Shown here: one piece after another, positions 8,829 through 19,277 of the stretch
Position numbering within the stretch: position 1 is the first letter of the stretch
How the letters are laid out: every line of letters begins with the position of its first letter
NCBI RefSeq assembly: GCF_005774735.1
Contig: NZ_VBUM01000004.1
Coordinates: 1-64,000 of the forward strand
Origin: Microbacterium sp. 5K110
GTDB taxonomy: Bacteria > Actinomycetota > Actinomycetes > Actinomycetales > Microbacteriaceae
Direction of reading: 5' to 3'
DNA: 64,000 bases
Notes under the pieces: model-generated
The model's database searches: none
Told to the model about the DNA's origin: nothing
What the model saw: only the letters and a program-made list of their open reading frames with translations
Translations under genes and position numbers: made by a program

Positions 8829-9883
8829 CCGCCGAGTACCGGGTCGACCTCGACGCCTTCGCGCGCAATCTCACCCGGGTCCGAGAAGCCATCGCGCCCG
8901 CCGAGCACATGCTCGTCGTGAAGGACGACGCCTACGCGCACGGACTCGAGGCGATCGTGCAGCGGGCGACCGACGAGGGGGTCCGGTGGTTCGGCGCCTT
9001 CGACGTGGTGACCGGCCGAGCGGTCCGCGCCGTCGCCGGACCGGAGGCCCGGATCTTCGTCTGGCTGCTGGGCGGTGCCGACGACCTCGCGGACGGCATC
9101 GCGGCGGGTCTCGACCTCGGCATCGGCGACGAGTCCCTGCTCGACGACCTCGCAGCCCTCCCCGTGCCGACTGCACCGGCCCGCGTGCACCTCAAGATCG
9201 ACACGGGCCTGCACCGCAACGGCATCCGTCCCGAACGCTGGGACGCGGCGTTGGAGCGCCTCTCCGGGCTTGTGGATGCCGGCCGCGCCCGGTTCGAGGG
9301 CCTGTGGTCGCACATCGCCGAGGCCTCGGATGCCGACGACGACGACGCGCGCGCGATCTTCCTGGCTGCGCGGGAATCCGCCGTCGCCGCGGGGCTCACG
9401 CCGCGCTACTCGCACCTGGCCGCCAGCGCCGCGGGGTTCGCCCGAGCGCCGTTCCGTGAAGACCTCGTGCGGGTGGGGGCGTTCTCGTACGGCATCCGCC
9501 CCGCAGGCGGACCGGGGGAGTCGGAGTTGGGGATCGAGCCGATCTCTGCCCTCGTCGGCACCGTGACCGGCGTCATGGACGACACGGTGCGCGTGGACGT
9601 CGGCTCTCTTCTGGGTATTCCCTCTTCGCTGTCGGGGCGATTCTCCGTCCACACGCCCGCGGGCCCGCGCCTGATGCTCTCCATCGACGCCACCTCTGCG
9701 GTGGTCGCAGGATGGCAGGATGCCGCGATCGGCGACGAGGTGACGGTGTTCGGGCGCGGGGGAGTGGCATCCGCGACCGATCTGGCGGAGCTGATCGACA
9801 CGATCGGCGAGGAGATCGCTCTGCGGGTCTCGCCCGCCATCACCCGCCGCTACACGTCGAACGGGCCCCGTTCCGCTCGGTGA
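8825..9883 (+). CDS. Alanine-racemase-like protein: intact PLP barrel, degenerate C-terminal domain
   Basis: A 352-residue fold-type III PLP enzyme. The N-terminal barrel has the PLP-lysine motif VVKDDAYAHG (K33), the substrate region HLKIDTGLHRNGI, and VRVGAFSYGIRP with the conserved arginine. The C-terminal domain is recognisable (VGDEV-like IGDEVTVFG), but the segment that should contain the SYGxT catalytic tyrosine is absent, and GYADG and CMDQ are replaced by GSLLG and SIDA. The canonical racemase active site takes its lysine from one subunit's barrel and its tyrosine from the other subunit's C-domain; the upstream, translationally coupled gene supplies exactly the missing piece. The real substrate (Ala, Ser or other) is unknown. 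Confidence 0.88.
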   Translation: MTAEYRVDLDAFARNLTRVREAIAPAEHMLVVKDDAYAHGLEAIVQRATDEGVRWFGAFDVVTGRAVRAVAGPEARIFVWLLGGADDLADGIAAGLDLGIGDESLLDDLAALPVPTAPARVHLKIDTGLHRNGIRPERWDAALERLSGLVDAGRARFEGLWSHIAEASDADDDDARAIFLAARESAVAAGLTPRYSHLAASAAGFARAPFREDLVRVGAFSYGIRPAGGPGESELGIEPISALVGTVTGVMDDTVRVDVGSLLGIPSSLSGRFSVHTPAGPRLMLSIDATSAVVAGWQDAAIGDEVTVFGRGGVASATDLAELIDTIGEEIALRVSPAITRRYTSNGPRSAR

Positions 9884-9916
9884 GGAGCGGCGCGAGGCCC
9901 GTTCGGATGAGTCTGG

Positions 9917-10138
9917 TCAGTCGGCGGCGTTGAGACGAGCGGTCTCGTCGTGCCACGACGTCGCGATGCTGCGGAGCTTCTCTTCGTACTTGCGTCCGTG
10001 GTGGGCGCAGAAGAGGAGTTCGCTGCCGTTGACCTCGGCGGCGATATAGGCCTGCGCCCCACAGGAGTCGCAGCGATCCGCCGCCGTCAGGCGGTGGTCG
10101 AGAACGACGGACGCTTCGGGTGCGGTCGTAGTGGTCAT
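9917..10138 (-). CDS. DUF7455 small zinc-ribbon-like protein
   Basis: A 73-residue protein with CDSCGAQA and FCAHHGRKY, a probable zinc-binding pair (CxxC and CxHH). Small proteins of this kind are common next to type II topoisomerase genes in actinobacteria; the function is unknown. The ATG at 10138 is preceded by GAGGAGGG. It is divergent from parE across 164 bp that should hold both promoters. Confidence 0.85.
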   Translation of the reverse strand: MTTTTAPEASVVLDHRLTAADRCDSCGAQAYIAAEVNGSELLFCAHHGRKYEEKLRSIATSWHDETARLNAAD

Positions 10139-10302
10139 CTCGGGTGCCCTCCTCGTGGTCGTTGGGCGAGTCTGTCAATAGAACCACGGGGACGTTTCCC
10201 TTATGCCGCGTGGGCCTGACATTTCGCTGTGCGCGTACGTCGGCCCCGCGGGGCCGTGTGTCTGCAAGCCGATGTCGGGGCCCCCGATTACGCTGGGAGA
10301 TC

Positions 10303-12372
10303 GTGACGTCCGAGTATTCCGCCCATCATCTCCAGGTCCTCGAGGGCCTCGAAGCGGTACGCAAGCGCCCGGGCATGTACATCGGTTCCACCGATTCCCG
10401 TGGCCTCATGCACTGCCTGTGGGAGATCATCGACAACTCCGTTGACGAGGCGCTCGGCGGGCACGGCTCGCGGATCGAGATCGTCCTCCACGGCGACGGC
10501 AGCGTCGAGGTGCGTGACCGCGCCCGCGGCATCCCGGTCGACGTCGAACCGCGCACCGGACTCACCGGCGTCGAGGTCGTCTTCACGAAGCTCCACGCCG
10601 GCGGCAAGTTCGGCGGCGGCTCCTACGCGGCCTCCGGCGGCCTTCACGGCGTCGGTGCGTCGGTGGTCAACGCGCTGTCCGAGCGTCTCGACGTCGAAGT
10701 CGACCGCAGCGGCAAGACCTACGCGATGTCGTTCCACCGGGGTGAGCCGGGTGTGTTCTCCGGCGACGGCCCCGACTCGACCTTCACCCCGTTCGAGCGC
10801 AGCAGCGAGCTCCGCGTCGTCGGCAAGGCCCCGCGCGGCGTGACCGGCACCCGCATCCGGTACTGGGCCGACCGCCAGATCTTCACGAAGGATGCCGCGT
10901 TCGGTTTCGACGAGCTCGTGCAGCGCGCGCGTCAGACGGCGTTCCTCGTTCCCGGGCTCGAGATCGTCATCGCCGACCAACGGGGCGAAGAGCCCGTAGA
11001 GACGAGCTACCGCTTCGACGGCGGCATCTCGGAGTTCGCCGATTTCCTGGCCCCCGACAGCGCGATCACCGACACGTGGCGCTTGACCGGCACGGGCACC
11101 TTCACCGAGACCGTCCCGGTACTCCAGCCGGGCGGGTCGATGGTGCCGACCGACGTCGAGCGCGCCTGCGAGGTCGACATCGCCGTGCGCTGGGGCACGG
11201 GCTACGAGACCACGACACGGTCGTTCGTCAACATCATCGCCACGCCCAAGGGCGGCACGCACCAGCAGGGCTTCGAGCAGGGGCTCATGAAGATCCTCCG
11301 GACGCAGGTCGAGCAGAACGCCCGCAAGCTCAAGGTCGGCAACGACAAGATCGAGAAAGACGACCTCCTCGCCGGCCTCACCGCCGTGTTGACGGTGCGC
11401 CTCCCCGAGCCGCAGTTCGAGGGACAGACCAAAGAGGTGCTCGGCACCCCGGCCGTGCGCCAGATCGTCGCACAGGTGGTCACGAAAGAACTCGCTGCCC
11501 GCTTCGCCTCGCCCAAACGCGATGACAAGGCGCAGACGGCGCTGCTGCTCGAGAAGGTCGTCTCCGAGATGAAGGCGCGCATCTCCGCGCGCACCCACAA
11601 AGAAACCCAGCGTCGCAAGAACGCCCTCGAGTCCTCGTCGCTCCCGTCGAAGCTCGTCGACTGCCGCTCGAACGACGTCGCCGACTCCGAACTCTTCATC
11701 GTCGAGGGCAACTCGGCGCTCGGGACGGCGCGCGACGCGCGCAACAGCGCCTACCAAGCGCTCCTCCCCATCCGCGGCAAGATCCTCAACACGCAGAAGG
11801 CGTCGATCAGCGACATGCTGTCCAACGCCGAATGCGCGTCGATCATCCAGGTGATCGGGGCCGGCTCGGGTCGTTCGTTCGACCTCGACGCGGCCCGCTA
11901 CGGCAAGATCATCCTGATGAGCGACGCCGACGTCGACGGCGCCCACATCCGCACGCTGCTGCTGACGCTGTTCTTCCGGTACATGCGGCCGCTCGTCGAG
12001 GCCGGGCGCGTCTTCGCCGCGGTCCCGCCGCTGCATCGGGTGATCGTGATGAACCCGGGCTCCAAGCCCAACGAGACGATCTACACCTACAGCGAGCAAG
12101 AGCTGCACGCGCTGCTGGCGAAGCTCAAGAAGTCCAACAAGCGCTGGCAGGAGCCGATCCAGCGGTACAAGGGCCTGGGCGAGATGGATGCCGATCAGCT
12201 CGCGACCACCACGATGGACCGCGCCGGCCGCACGCTGCGCCGCGTACAGGTCCGCGACATCGAGGAAGCCGCCAAGGTCTTCGACCTGCTGATGGGCAGC
12301 GACGTGGCCCCGCGCCGCGAATTCATCGTGGACTCCAGCGACCGCCTGGCGCGCGAACGCATCGACGTCTGA
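10303..12372 (+). CDS. parE: DNA topoisomerase IV subunit B
   Basis: ATPase subunit of the type IIA topoisomerase that decatenates chromosomes; 689 aa. The GHKL ATPase domain has the N-box EIIDNSVDEALGG and the lid-region stretch GGLHGVGASVVNALS. The transducer domain is followed by TOPRIM with VEGNSALG and SDADVDGAHI. The C-terminus carries the conserved YKGLGEMDADQL. The start is GTG 10303, with GGGAGA upstream; the open frame extends back to 10144 but that part looks non-coding. It is named parE rather than gyrB because it lies next to a convergent parC and has the shorter ParE-like length. Confidence 0.92.
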   Translation: MTSEYSAHHLQVLEGLEAVRKRPGMYIGSTDSRGLMHCLWEIIDNSVDEALGGHGSRIEIVLHGDGSVEVRDRARGIPVDVEPRTGLTGVEVVFTKLHAGGKFGGGSYAASGGLHGVGASVVNALSERLDVEVDRSGKTYAMSFHRGEPGVFSGDGPDSTFTPFERSSELRVVGKAPRGVTGTRIRYWADRQIFTKDAAFGFDELVQRARQTAFLVPGLEIVIADQRGEEPVETSYRFDGGISEFADFLAPDSAITDTWRLTGTGTFTETVPVLQPGGSMVPTDVERACEVDIAVRWGTGYETTTRSFVNIIATPKGGTHQQGFEQGLMKILRTQVEQNARKLKVGNDKIEKDDLLAGLTAVLTVRLPEPQFEGQTKEVLGTPAVRQIVAQVVTKELAARFASPKRDDKAQTALLLEKVVSEMKARISARTHKETQRRKNALESSSLPSKLVDCRSNDVADSELFIVEGNSALGTARDARNSAYQALLPIRGKILNTQKASISDMLSNAECASIIQVIGAGSGRSFDLDAARYGKIILMSDADVDGAHIRTLLLTLFFRYMRPLVEAGRVFAAVPPLHRVIVMNPGSKPNETIYTYSEQELHALLAKLKKSNKRWQEPIQRYKGLGEMDADQLATTTMDRAGRTLRRVQVRDIEEAAKVFDLLMGSDVAPRREFIVDSSDRLARERIDV

Positions 12373-12509
12373 CCCGCGGCTTCCGGCCGAGGCCGTTCGT
12401 GCCGGCCCGACTCGGTGTGACGGCCCGAACCCGGTGCGACCGCCCGCCGCGGCGGGGGACCACGCCGAGTCAAGGCACGGCCCGAGCGGGTGCCCCTACG
12501 AGGGGCGAC

Positions 12510-14969
12510 TCAGCGGATCGCGGTGCCGATCGCGCCGACGACCGCGTCGAGAGGCGTTCCCGAGGCGTCGCGCTTGGCTCCGGGTTCGGGCAGCGTCCGT
12601 ACGGCACCGTCGGCGCCGACCGCGCGGGGGTCGGACCCGACCCATGCCAGGACGAGCGCATCCTCGCCGCGCAGCAGACGCTGTGCCCGCACGCCGCCGG
12701 TCGCGCGCCCTTTCGCAGGGAACTCCGTGAAGGCCGAGACCTTGGCGCTTCCGGCATCCGCACCGGTGAGAACGGCCGACGAACCGGCCACCGTCACGAC
12801 GACCGCGTCGAACGCCGAACCCCCGACGACCGCGAATGCGATGACGTGCGCGCCGTCGGACAACCGGATGCCGGACATCCCGCCGGCCGAACGCCCTTGC
12901 GGCCGCACGGACGAGGCGTCGAACCGCAGGAGCTGCGCGTCGCTGGCCACGAAGACCAGTTCTGCGGCGTCCGATGCCGGGGCGGCACCGACGACCCGGT
13001 CGCCGTCGCGCAGAGCGATGATCTCGATCTCGGGCTTCGTGCCGAGTTCGCTGGCCGCGACGCGCTTCACGATGCCCTGGGCCGTACCGAGAGCGATCGG
13101 CGGACCGTCGATCAACGGCACGAGGGCGACGACCTGCTCGCCCCTGCCGAGCGTCAGGTACTGCTCGACCTTCGTGCCCGCGGCCACCTGGACGGCGTTG
13201 CCCGGCACCGAGGGGAGGTCGACGGGGGAGAAGCGCACGAGACGTCCGGTCGAGGTCACCGCGCCGATGTCGCCCCGGGTCGTGGTGTCGACCGAGGAGC
13301 GGATCGCATCGTGCTTGGCCCGGCGCGTGGGCGGCACGACGCCGCCGCCGGGGGCATCCGCGGTGAGCTCGGCGCGCACCATCCGCCCGGTGGCCGAGAG
13401 GAACACCCGGCACGGAGCATCGGCGATCTGCAGGTCGGCGGCTGCCGCAGCCTTGGCCGACCGGGGCTGCACCGGACCGCCGTTGAGCAGCATCGTGCGG
13501 CGGGGCGTGCCGTACGCCTCGGCCGCCGCCTCGAGCTCGGTCGCGACTTGCGCGCGCAAGAGGGTCTCGCTGCCGAGCAGCTCGACGAGCTGGTCGATCT
13601 CGGCCTGCAGTTGATCACGCTCGGCTTCGAGCTCGATGCGCGAGAACTTCGTCAGACGCCGCAAGCGGAGCTCGAGGATGTACTCGGCCTGGGGATGCGA
13701 GAGGTCGAAGACCTCCTGCAGACGCGTGCGGGCCTCTTCGCCGTCATCCGAAGAGCGGATGACCTGGATGACCTCGTCGATGTCGAGGATCGCGATGAGC
13801 AGACCCTCCACCAGGTGCAGGCGCTCGCGCTTGCGGGCCAGGCGGTACTCGCTGCGGCGCGTGATGACGCGCAGACGGTGGTCGAGGTAGACCCGCAGCA
13901 TCTCCCGCAGTCCCAGGGTCTGGGGCTGGCCGTCGACCAGTGCGACGTTGTTGATGCCGAAAGAGTCCTCGAGCGGCGTGAGTCGATAGAGGTGCTCGAG
14001 CACCGCCCGCGGGTCGAAACCGGTCTTGATGCCGATGACGAGCTGCAGCCCGTGCTGCCGGTCGCTGAGGTCGGTGACATCGGCGATCCCGGTGAGCTTC
14101 TTGGACTGCACGGCGTCTTTGATCTTCTCGATCACACGCTCGGGTCCGACGAGATAGGGCAGCTCGGTGATCACGATGCCCGTGCGGCGCGGGCCGAGCG
14201 ACTCGATCGATGCCTTCGCTCGCGTGCGGAAGGACCCGCGGCCGTGCGTGTACGCGTCCTTGATGCCGTCGAGCCCGACGATGATGCCGCCCGAAGGCAG
14301 GTCGGGGCCGGGCACGAACTCCATGAGCTCCTCTACCGTGGCATCCGGGTTCTGGAGGAGGTGCGTCGCCGCCCCGACGACCTCGATGAGGTTGTGCGGG
14401 GCCATGTTCGTGGCCATACCGACCGCGATACCGGTGGCGCCGTTGACGAGGAGGTTGGGGAAAGCGGCCGGCAGCACGTCGGGCTGCTGGAACTGCCCGT
14501 CGTAGTTCGGGATGAAGTCGACGACGTCCTCGTCGAGGTTCTCGGTGAGCGCGAGCGCGGGCGGCGCCAGTCGCGCCTCGGTGTACCGGGGAGCGGCGGG
14601 GCCGTCGTCGAGCGAGCCGAAGTTGCCGTGCCCGTCGATCAGAGGCACCCGCAGCGAGAAGTGCTGGGCCAGACGCACCAGGGCGTCGTAGATCGGGGCG
14701 TCGCCGTGGGGGTGCAGCTTCCCCATGACCTCGCCGACGACTCGCGCGCTCTTGACGTGACCGCGGTCGGGCCGCAGACCCATCTCGGCCATCTGGTAGA
14801 GGATGCGGCGCTGTACGGGCTTCAGACCGTCGCGGGCGTCGGGGAGCGCCCGCGAGTAGATGACCGAGTAGGCGTATTCGAGGAAGGACCCCTGCATCTC
14901 GGTCGAGACATCGACGTCTTCGATGCGCTCGGCGACGGGGGAAGCGGCGGAGGAACGGGAATCGGGCAT
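12510..14969 (-). CDS. parC: DNA topoisomerase IV subunit A
   Basis: DNA-cleaving subunit, 819 aa, partner of the convergent parE. The N-terminus carries [16 protein letters not shown]-like gyrA/parC sequence, and the catalytic tyrosine lies in [10 protein letters not shown] coiled-coil region ([16 protein letters not shown]) precedes a C-terminal beta-pinwheel of repeated units such as [12 protein letters not shown]. The start is ATG 14969; an upstream open extension to 15086 would overlap the divergent hydrolase. The 137-bp gap to parE (12373-12509) contains only a short hairpin, GCCCCTACGAGGGGC. Confidence 0.92.
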   Translation of the reverse strand: MPDSRSSAASPVAERIEDVDVSTEMQGSFLEYAYSVIYSRALPDARDGLKPVQRRILYQMAEMGLRPDRGHVKSARVVGEVMGKLHPHGDAPIYDALVRLAQHFSLRVPLIDGHGNFGSLDDGPAAPRYTEARLAPPALALTENLDEDVVDFIPNYDGQFQQPDVLPAAFPNLLVNGATGIAVGMATNMAPHNLIEVVGAATHLLQNPDATVEELMEFVPGPDLPSGGIIVGLDGIKDAYTHGRGSFRTRAKASIESLGPRRTGIVITELPYLVGPERVIEKIKDAVQSKKLTGIADVTDLSDRQHGLQLVIGIKTGFDPRAVLEHLYRLTPLEDSFGINNVALVDGQPQTLGLREMLRVYLDHRLRVITRRSEYRLARKRERLHLVEGLLIAILDIDEVIQVIRSSDDGEEARTRLQEVFDLSHPQAEYILELRLRRLTKFSRIELEAERDQLQAEIDQLVELLGSETLLRAQVATELEAAAEAYGTPRRTMLLNGGPVQPRSAKAAAAADLQIADAPCRVFLSATGRMVRAELTADAPGGGVVPPTRRAKHDAIRSSVDTTTRGDIGAVTSTGRLVRFSPVDLPSVPGNAVQVAAGTKVEQYLTLGRGEQVVALVPLIDGPPIALGTAQGIVKRVAASELGTKPEIEIIALRDGDRVVGAAPASDAAELVFVASDAQLLRFDASSVRPQGRSAGGMSGIRLSDGAHVIAFAVVGGSAFDAVVVTVAGSSAVLTGADAGSAKVSAFTEFPAKGRATGGVRAQRLLRGEDALVLAWVGSDPRAVGADGAVRTLPEPGAKRDASGTPLDAVVGAIGTAIR

Positions 14970-15039
14970 AGGTACGGCCTCGGGTCGGGCGGGCGTCGTT
15001 CTCGACGGGGGCGAGGAGTCGTATGGAAGACTGGCCCCG

Positions 15040-16167
15040 ATGTCTCTCAGCCTACCGGCGGGTCCGCCGCGTGCCCGGAGCCTCACCGGTGTGGTGACTC
15101 AGGCGATCGCCGCCCTCGAGGGTCGGTCGGAGTGGTTCGCCCCCGCCCGCAGCGCCGTGGTGTTCGTCGTCGACGGGCTCGGCTCGCACAACCTGGCCGA
15201 GCGCCGTGGCCACGCGCGTTTCCTCGGCTCTGCCGGCTCGCGCCGCGACGTCGCGCGAACGGTCTTCCCCTCGACCACGGCGGCGGCGTTGACGAGCCTG
15301 CTCACCGGCACCGAGCCGGGGGAGCACGGCATCGTCGGCTACCGCACGCGGATCCCGGGCACATCGATCGCGGCGAATCAGCTGCACGGGTGGGAGACCG
15401 ACGGCCTGGATCCCTGCACGTGGCAGCGCAGCCGTCCGCTGCTCGAGATCGAAGCCGAGCGCGGACGACCGTGCTTCGTCGTGTCCCGCCCCGACTACAC
15501 CGGCACCGGATTCACCGCGGCGACACTGCGCGGCGCGGAGTTCGTCTCGTCCGCCGATGTGCGCGAGCGCGCGGCGATCGCCGCCGACCTGGCCGCGCGG
15601 CATCCCGGAGCCCTGGTCTACCTCTACGCGCCCGATCTCGACACGGCCGGCCACCGCGACGGCTGGGAGTCCGACCGCTGGACCGACGCCCTCGAACGCG
15701 TCGACGCCGCCGCGCGCGACCTCGACGGCGCGATCGACCCCGGCACGGGCGTGCTCGTCACCGCCGACCACGGCATGGTCGACGTTCCCGCCCACAAGCA
15801 CGTGCTGCTGTCGGACGGCGACCCTCTGCTCGAGGACGTCGAGATCGTCGGCGGCGAGCCCCGGATGCTCCACCTCTACGTCACCCCGGGGCGCGCGGAT
15901 GCCGTGGCGTCACGGTGGCGGGAGCGAGAGCAGTCGCGGGCGTGGGTCCTCACGCGCGACGAGGCGATCGCGGCCGGGTTGTTCGGCTCGGTCGCCCCCG
16001 AGGTGAGCGAGCGCATCGGCGACGTGCTCGTGGCCGCGCGCGGACGCTTCGCCTACTACGACGACCGCGAGAGCGACAAACGCCCTCAGCGCATGGTGGG
16101 CCAGCACGGGTCGCTGACCGACGAGGAACGGACGGTTCCGCTCCTGCGCCTCGGCGCGTTCGCCTGA
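15040..16167 (+). CDS. Alkaline-phosphatase-superfamily phosphodiesterase/nucleotide pyrophosphatase
   Basis: A 375-residue metal-dependent hydrolase. Superfamily features visible are the metal-binding [12 protein letters not shown], the nucleophile region [17 protein letters not shown] (Thr/Ser nucleophile), [13 protein letters not shown] and [10 protein letters not shown], which together supply the Asp/His ligands of the two metals. There is no signal peptide, so it is probably cytosolic. The start is ATG 15040, 70 bp from the divergent parC start. The substrate is unknown. Confidence 0.82.
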   Translation: MSLSLPAGPPRARSLTGVVTQAIAALEGRSEWFAPARSAVVFVVDGLGSHNLAERRGHARFLGSAGSRRDVARTVFPSTTAAALTSLLTGTEPGEHGIVGYRTRIPGTSIAANQLHGWETDGLDPCTWQRSRPLLEIEAERGRPCFVVSRPDYTGTGFTAATLRGAEFVSSADVRERAAIAADLAARHPGALVYLYAPDLDTAGHRDGWESDRWTDALERVDAAARDLDGAIDPGTGVLVTADHGMVDVPAHKHVLLSDGDPLLEDVEIVGGEPRMLHLYVTPGRADAVASRWREREQSRAWVLTRDEAIAAGLFGSVAPEVSERIGDVLVAARGRFAYYDDRESDKRPQRMVGQHGSLTDEERTVPLLRLGAFA

Positions 16168-16180
16168 GAGCTGCGCTGAC

Positions 16181-17233
16181 TCAGCTCTCGTCGCTGCGCG
16201 CCCCGAAGACGATCTCGTCCCACGAGGGCATGGACGGTCGCCCCTTCGTGCGCCGCCCGGAGTCCGAGGATGCCGAGGGACCGGGGGTCCGATCCGGTTC
16301 GGTCTCGGTCGTCTCGGGCTCCTCCGCGCGGTAGCCCGGCTCGAGAGCGTCGAAGAGCGCGACGGGGGCACTGGGCGTGCGGGGTTCGGGTTCGCGGACC
16401 TCGGGCGTCCCCGGCAGGGGTTCGCGCTGTCCGCGTCGGCGACGCAGCGCCTCGAGGAGGTCGGCCGTCTCGGACGAGGTCACCGGTGCGTCGGGAGCCC
16501 GCTTGATCGCCGCAGCCTGAACCGCGGTGCTCACCGGACCAGTGGCCTCGACGCCGGGCTCATCCTCGATGTCGAGACGCCGCGGTCCGAAAGCGCCGCT
16601 GTCGAAGCGCGTGTCGTCCTTGGGGAGCGGAGTGTCCAGGGCACGCAACCGGGGGATCAACCCTTCGGGCAGCGAACCCTGGCGGGAGAGCTGGATCGCG
16701 TCGGAGTTCTGCGGCGACAGGCTGCTGCGGCGGGGGTCGAAGCCCCAGCGGGCGTCATGGTCGATGCCGTTGGCGGTGAACTCGAGCTTCACCATCCACC
16801 CCGACGGGTCCTTCCAGCTCGTCCACCGTTCCGCCGATGCGCCGGCTTCGCCGAGCTTCGCGCGGACGGCGGCTCCGAAGGTGACCGGGGCGTCGTGCTC
16901 GAGGGCCCCTCCGAGCAGCACGGGCACCGAGAGGGCCTGGGCGACGACGTGCTCGCGCTCGGCGAGCACCGGGCCTTCGAACCTCTCGACGTCTTCGACG
17001 CGGGCGTTCAGCAGCGCCGCGACCTCGCGCGCGGAGAGCCCCGCGCGAATGTGCGCCTGAATCTCGCGCGGGCTCGGGCGGGGCGCGCGCTCGTCGTCGT
17101 GCTCGCGCCCACGGCGCGCACGGCGCGCCTCGGCGCGCAGCACCTCATCGAGCGGCAGGGCGAATCGTTCGCCCGTCTCGGTCGCGACGACGAGGACGTC
17201 ATCCTCGGTTCCGATGACTTTGAGCTGTTCCAT
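16181..17233 (-). CDS. sepH: Septation protein SepH
   Basis: Actinobacterial cell-division regulator that interacts with FtsZ; 350 aa. The DUF3071 domain occupies about residues 1-165 (EQLKVIGTEDDVLVVATETG, then an HTH-like part with AHIRAGLSAREVAALL). A long, low-complexity, Pro/Glu-rich tail follows and ends with a conserved short motif, PSWDEIVFG. The start is ATG 17233, with GGAGGGG eight bases upstream; GTG 17242 is in frame but too close to that site. Confidence 0.92.
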   Translation of the reverse strand: MEQLKVIGTEDDVLVVATETGERFALPLDEVLRAEARRARRGREHDDERAPRPSPREIQAHIRAGLSAREVAALLNARVEDVERFEGPVLAEREHVVAQALSVPVLLGGALEHDAPVTFGAAVRAKLGEAGASAERWTSWKDPSGWMVKLEFTANGIDHDARWGFDPRRSSLSPQNSDAIQLSRQGSLPEGLIPRLRALDTPLPKDDTRFDSGAFGPRRLDIEDEPGVEATGPVSTAVQAAAIKRAPDAPVTSSETADLLEALRRRRGQREPLPGTPEVREPEPRTPSAPVALFDALEPGYRAEEPETTETEPDRTPGPSASSDSGRRTKGRPSMPSWDEIVFGARSDES

Positions 17234-17444
17234 GCGAAACACCCCTCCGATCTGCGGTCGACGCCCATGCTGTCATGGCCCCGCCGCCGGAGCCGGGAAT
17301 ATCGCGGGCGCGCCGCGAGTTTGACGCCTCGCAGCCCGCACTCACCCCGCCGAGCGCATTTGCTTATCGGGGTCGGGTCATGCAAACTATGGCCGCCCGT
17401 TCGGGCGATGCACCACAGAAAACCGGAAGTAGAGACCTTCACGC

Positions 17445-17738
17445 ATGGCCACCGATTACGACGCACCGCGCAAGACCGAGGACGACAGCGAGTCGATCGA
17501 GGCCCTCAAGGAGCGCGTGCCCGACAAGACGTCGGGGTCGATCGACAACGAGGATGCCGACAACCCTTCGGGCTTCGAACTGCCCGGGGCCGACCTGTCG
17601 GACATCGAGCTCGACGTCGTCGTGCTTCCCGCTCAGGAAGACGAGTTCACCTGTATGAACTGCTTCCTGGTGAAGCACCGCTCCCAGATCGCCGAGGAGA
17701 GCGGCTCCGGCTTCATCTGCCTGGAGTGCGCAGCCTGA
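17445..17738 (+). CDS. DUF4193 zinc-ribbon protein
   Basis: A 97-residue acidic protein with the family C-terminus [14 protein letters not shown] and FICLECA, a CxxC...CxxC probable zinc ribbon. DUF4193 is widespread and conserved in actinobacteria; its role is unknown. It starts at ATG 17445. Its 3' end overlaps the convergent DUF3093 gene by 26 nt. An AT-richer stretch around 17360-17395 may hold its promoter. Confidence 0.93.
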   Translation: MATDYDAPRKTEDDSESIEALKERVPDKTSGSIDNEDADNPSGFELPGADLSDIELDVVVLPAQEDEFTCMNCFLVKHRSQIAEESGSGFICLECAA

Positions 17739-18204
17739 CCTGAGCGCGCTGGATCGCCGCGACGAGGCGATCCGGCGTCCGGGTGGACACCACCCACATC
17801 GGAGTCGGATCATCGGGGTCGGTCACGGGTACCGTGACGATCCCGTCGATCCCGCCCCGGATGACGTGCCAGGCCCGTCGGTCGAGACCACTCCCGCGGG
17901 CCGTTCGCGCCTCTTCGGCCACGACACCCGCGGGAACCCCGAGGAGCTCCACGGGGATGTGCGCCCGACCGGCGTGCAGTTCGCCGTCGCGTACCTCGAC
18001 GAGGGGGGAGAGCGCGACGAGCGCCGCGACGATCCCGACGCCCACCACGAGTCCGACCACCAGGGCGAGCGTGGTGTCGATGGGCGAGAAGACCAGCGCC
18101 GCCATCGGGCCGCAGACGGCTGCCGCGCCGAGAGCCCACAGCGATGGGCTCAGGCGTTCGCGGTACTCGATTCCGGTGCGGATGCCGCACCCCCTCTTCT
18201 GCAT
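17713..18204 (-). CDS. DUF3093 membrane protein
   Basis: A 163-residue integral membrane protein. Two hydrophobic helices lie near the N-terminus (about residues 20-60: [18 protein letters not shown] and [18 protein letters not shown]), followed by a soluble domain with [15 protein letters not shown]. The function is unknown. It is divergent from dut by 12 bp between start codons, and convergent with and overlapping DUF4193. Start ATG 18204. Confidence 0.88.
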   Translation of the reverse strand: MQKRGCGIRTGIEYRERLSPSLWALGAAAVCGPMAALVFSPIDTTLALVVGLVVGVGIVAALVALSPLVEVRDGELHAGRAHIPVELLGVPAGVVAEEARTARGSGLDRRAWHVIRGGIDGIVTVPVTDPDDPTPMWVVSTRTPDRLVAAIQRAQVRLRTPGR

Positions 18205-18210
18205 TACCCT
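18205..18210 (+). promoter_or_regulatory. Candidate -10 box (TACCCT) for dut
   Basis: TACCCT ends six bases before the dut GTG at 18217, the same spacing as the other probable leaderless promoters. It abuts the start codon of the divergent DUF3093 gene. Confidence 0.35.
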
Positions 18211-18216
18211 CGTGGG

Positions 18217-18672
18217 GTGACCGAAACGGTGGACGTCCTCATTGTCGCATCCGAGCCCCCGGTCTTCGCCCACCCCGGCGATGCCGGAGCCGACCTCGTC
18301 GCCGCCGAGGCGGTGACGCTGCAGCCCGGTCGCCGCGCGCTCGTCTCCACCGGCGTGCGGATCGCCCTGCCCGACGGGTACGCCGCGTTCGTCGTCCCGC
18401 GAAGCGGCCTGGCCGCCAAGCACGGGATCACGATCGTCAACTCGCCGGGCACGATCGACGCGGGCTACCGCGGTGAGATCAAGGTCGCCCTTCTGAACAC
18501 CGACCTCGACGACGCGTACGAGATCGCGGTCGGCGACCGCATCGCGCAGCTGATCGTCATGCCCGTCCCACCCGTGCGCTTCATCCCGGTCGACGACCTC
18601 CCCGCCAGCGTGCGCGGGCAGGGCGGCTTCGGATCCAGCGGCTACCAGACCCCTTCAGGGAGCACCCGATGA
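18217..18672 (+). CDS. dut: dUTP diphosphatase
   Basis: Hydrolyses dUTP to dUMP and keeps uracil out of DNA. At 151 aa it has the normal length for a trimeric dUTPase. All five motifs are present: [32 protein letters not shown] and the C-terminal [10 protein letters not shown] that closes over the active site. The start is GTG 18217; the longer open frame back to 17866 lies over the opposite-strand DUF3093 gene. Its stop overlaps the DUF3710 start (ATGA). Confidence 0.96.
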   Translation: MTETVDVLIVASEPPVFAHPGDAGADLVAAEAVTLQPGRRALVSTGVRIALPDGYAAFVVPRSGLAAKHGITIVNSPGTIDAGYRGEIKVALLNTDLDDAYEIAVGDRIAQLIVMPVPPVRFIPVDDLPASVRGQGGFGSSGYQTPSGSTR

Positions 18673-19277
18673 CCGACGAATCCGACCAGCAGATCGAGGC
18701 CGCGCCGCCCGCCAAGAGCGGTCCCGTGGACCGCGAGACCGCGGGCCCCTTCGACGAGGCCGAGGCGAACGCCGTCCGCCCCTACATCGACCTCGGCGGT
18801 ATCAAGATCCTGCCGCGCGAGGGACTCAACCTTCGCCTCGAGGTCGAGGAGCAGACCAAGCGGATCGTGGCCGTCGGTCTCGACTACGCCGATTCCACTC
18901 TGCAGGTGCAGCCGTTCGCGGCGCCCCGCACGAGCGGACTGTGGGCCGAGACGCGGGATCAGATCCGCCAGCAGGTCAAGCAGCAGGGCGGCCGGGTCGA
19001 GGAGCGCGAGGGCCCGCTGGGCCCCGAGCTCCTCGCCGAGGTCCCGGTCGTGGCCGGTGCGGACGGCTCGGCCAAGCGCCTCGCCCGCTTCGTCGGCGTC
19101 GACGGACCGCGCTGGTTCCTGCGCGGCGTCATCGGGGGAGCCGCGACATCCGACGTCGAGGCGGCCGCGGCGGTCGAAGACCTCTTCCGTTCGATCGTCG
19201 TCGTCCGCGGCGGATCGCCCATGCCGCCCCGCGATCTGATCCCCCTGCGGATGCCGTCCGCCCCCGGCACGGCATGA
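18669..19277 (+). CDS. DUF3710 protein
   Basis: A 202-residue soluble protein of the actinobacterial DUF3710 family, characteristically located directly after dut. The conserved core includes [30 protein letters not shown] and [17 protein letters not shown]. The function is unknown. It is coupled by 4-nt overlaps to both dut and the DUF3159 gene. Confidence 0.92.
   Translation: MTDESDQQIEAAPPAKSGPVDRETAGPFDEAEANAVRPYIDLGGIKILPREGLNLRLEVEEQTKRIVAVGLDYADSTLQVQPFAAPRTSGLWAETRDQIRQQVKQQGGRVEEREGPLGPELLAEVPVVAGADGSAKRLARFVGVDGPRWFLRGVIGGAATSDVEAAAAVEDLFRSIVVVRGGSPMPPRDLIPLRMPSAPGTA

Noticed and set aside
11832-16334. Very long rightward open frame of 1500 codons over parE, parC and the phosphodiesterase gene
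   Set aside because: High-GC read-through in a non-coding phase; the translation is low-complexity Arg/Ala/Gly and three known genes occupy the other frames.
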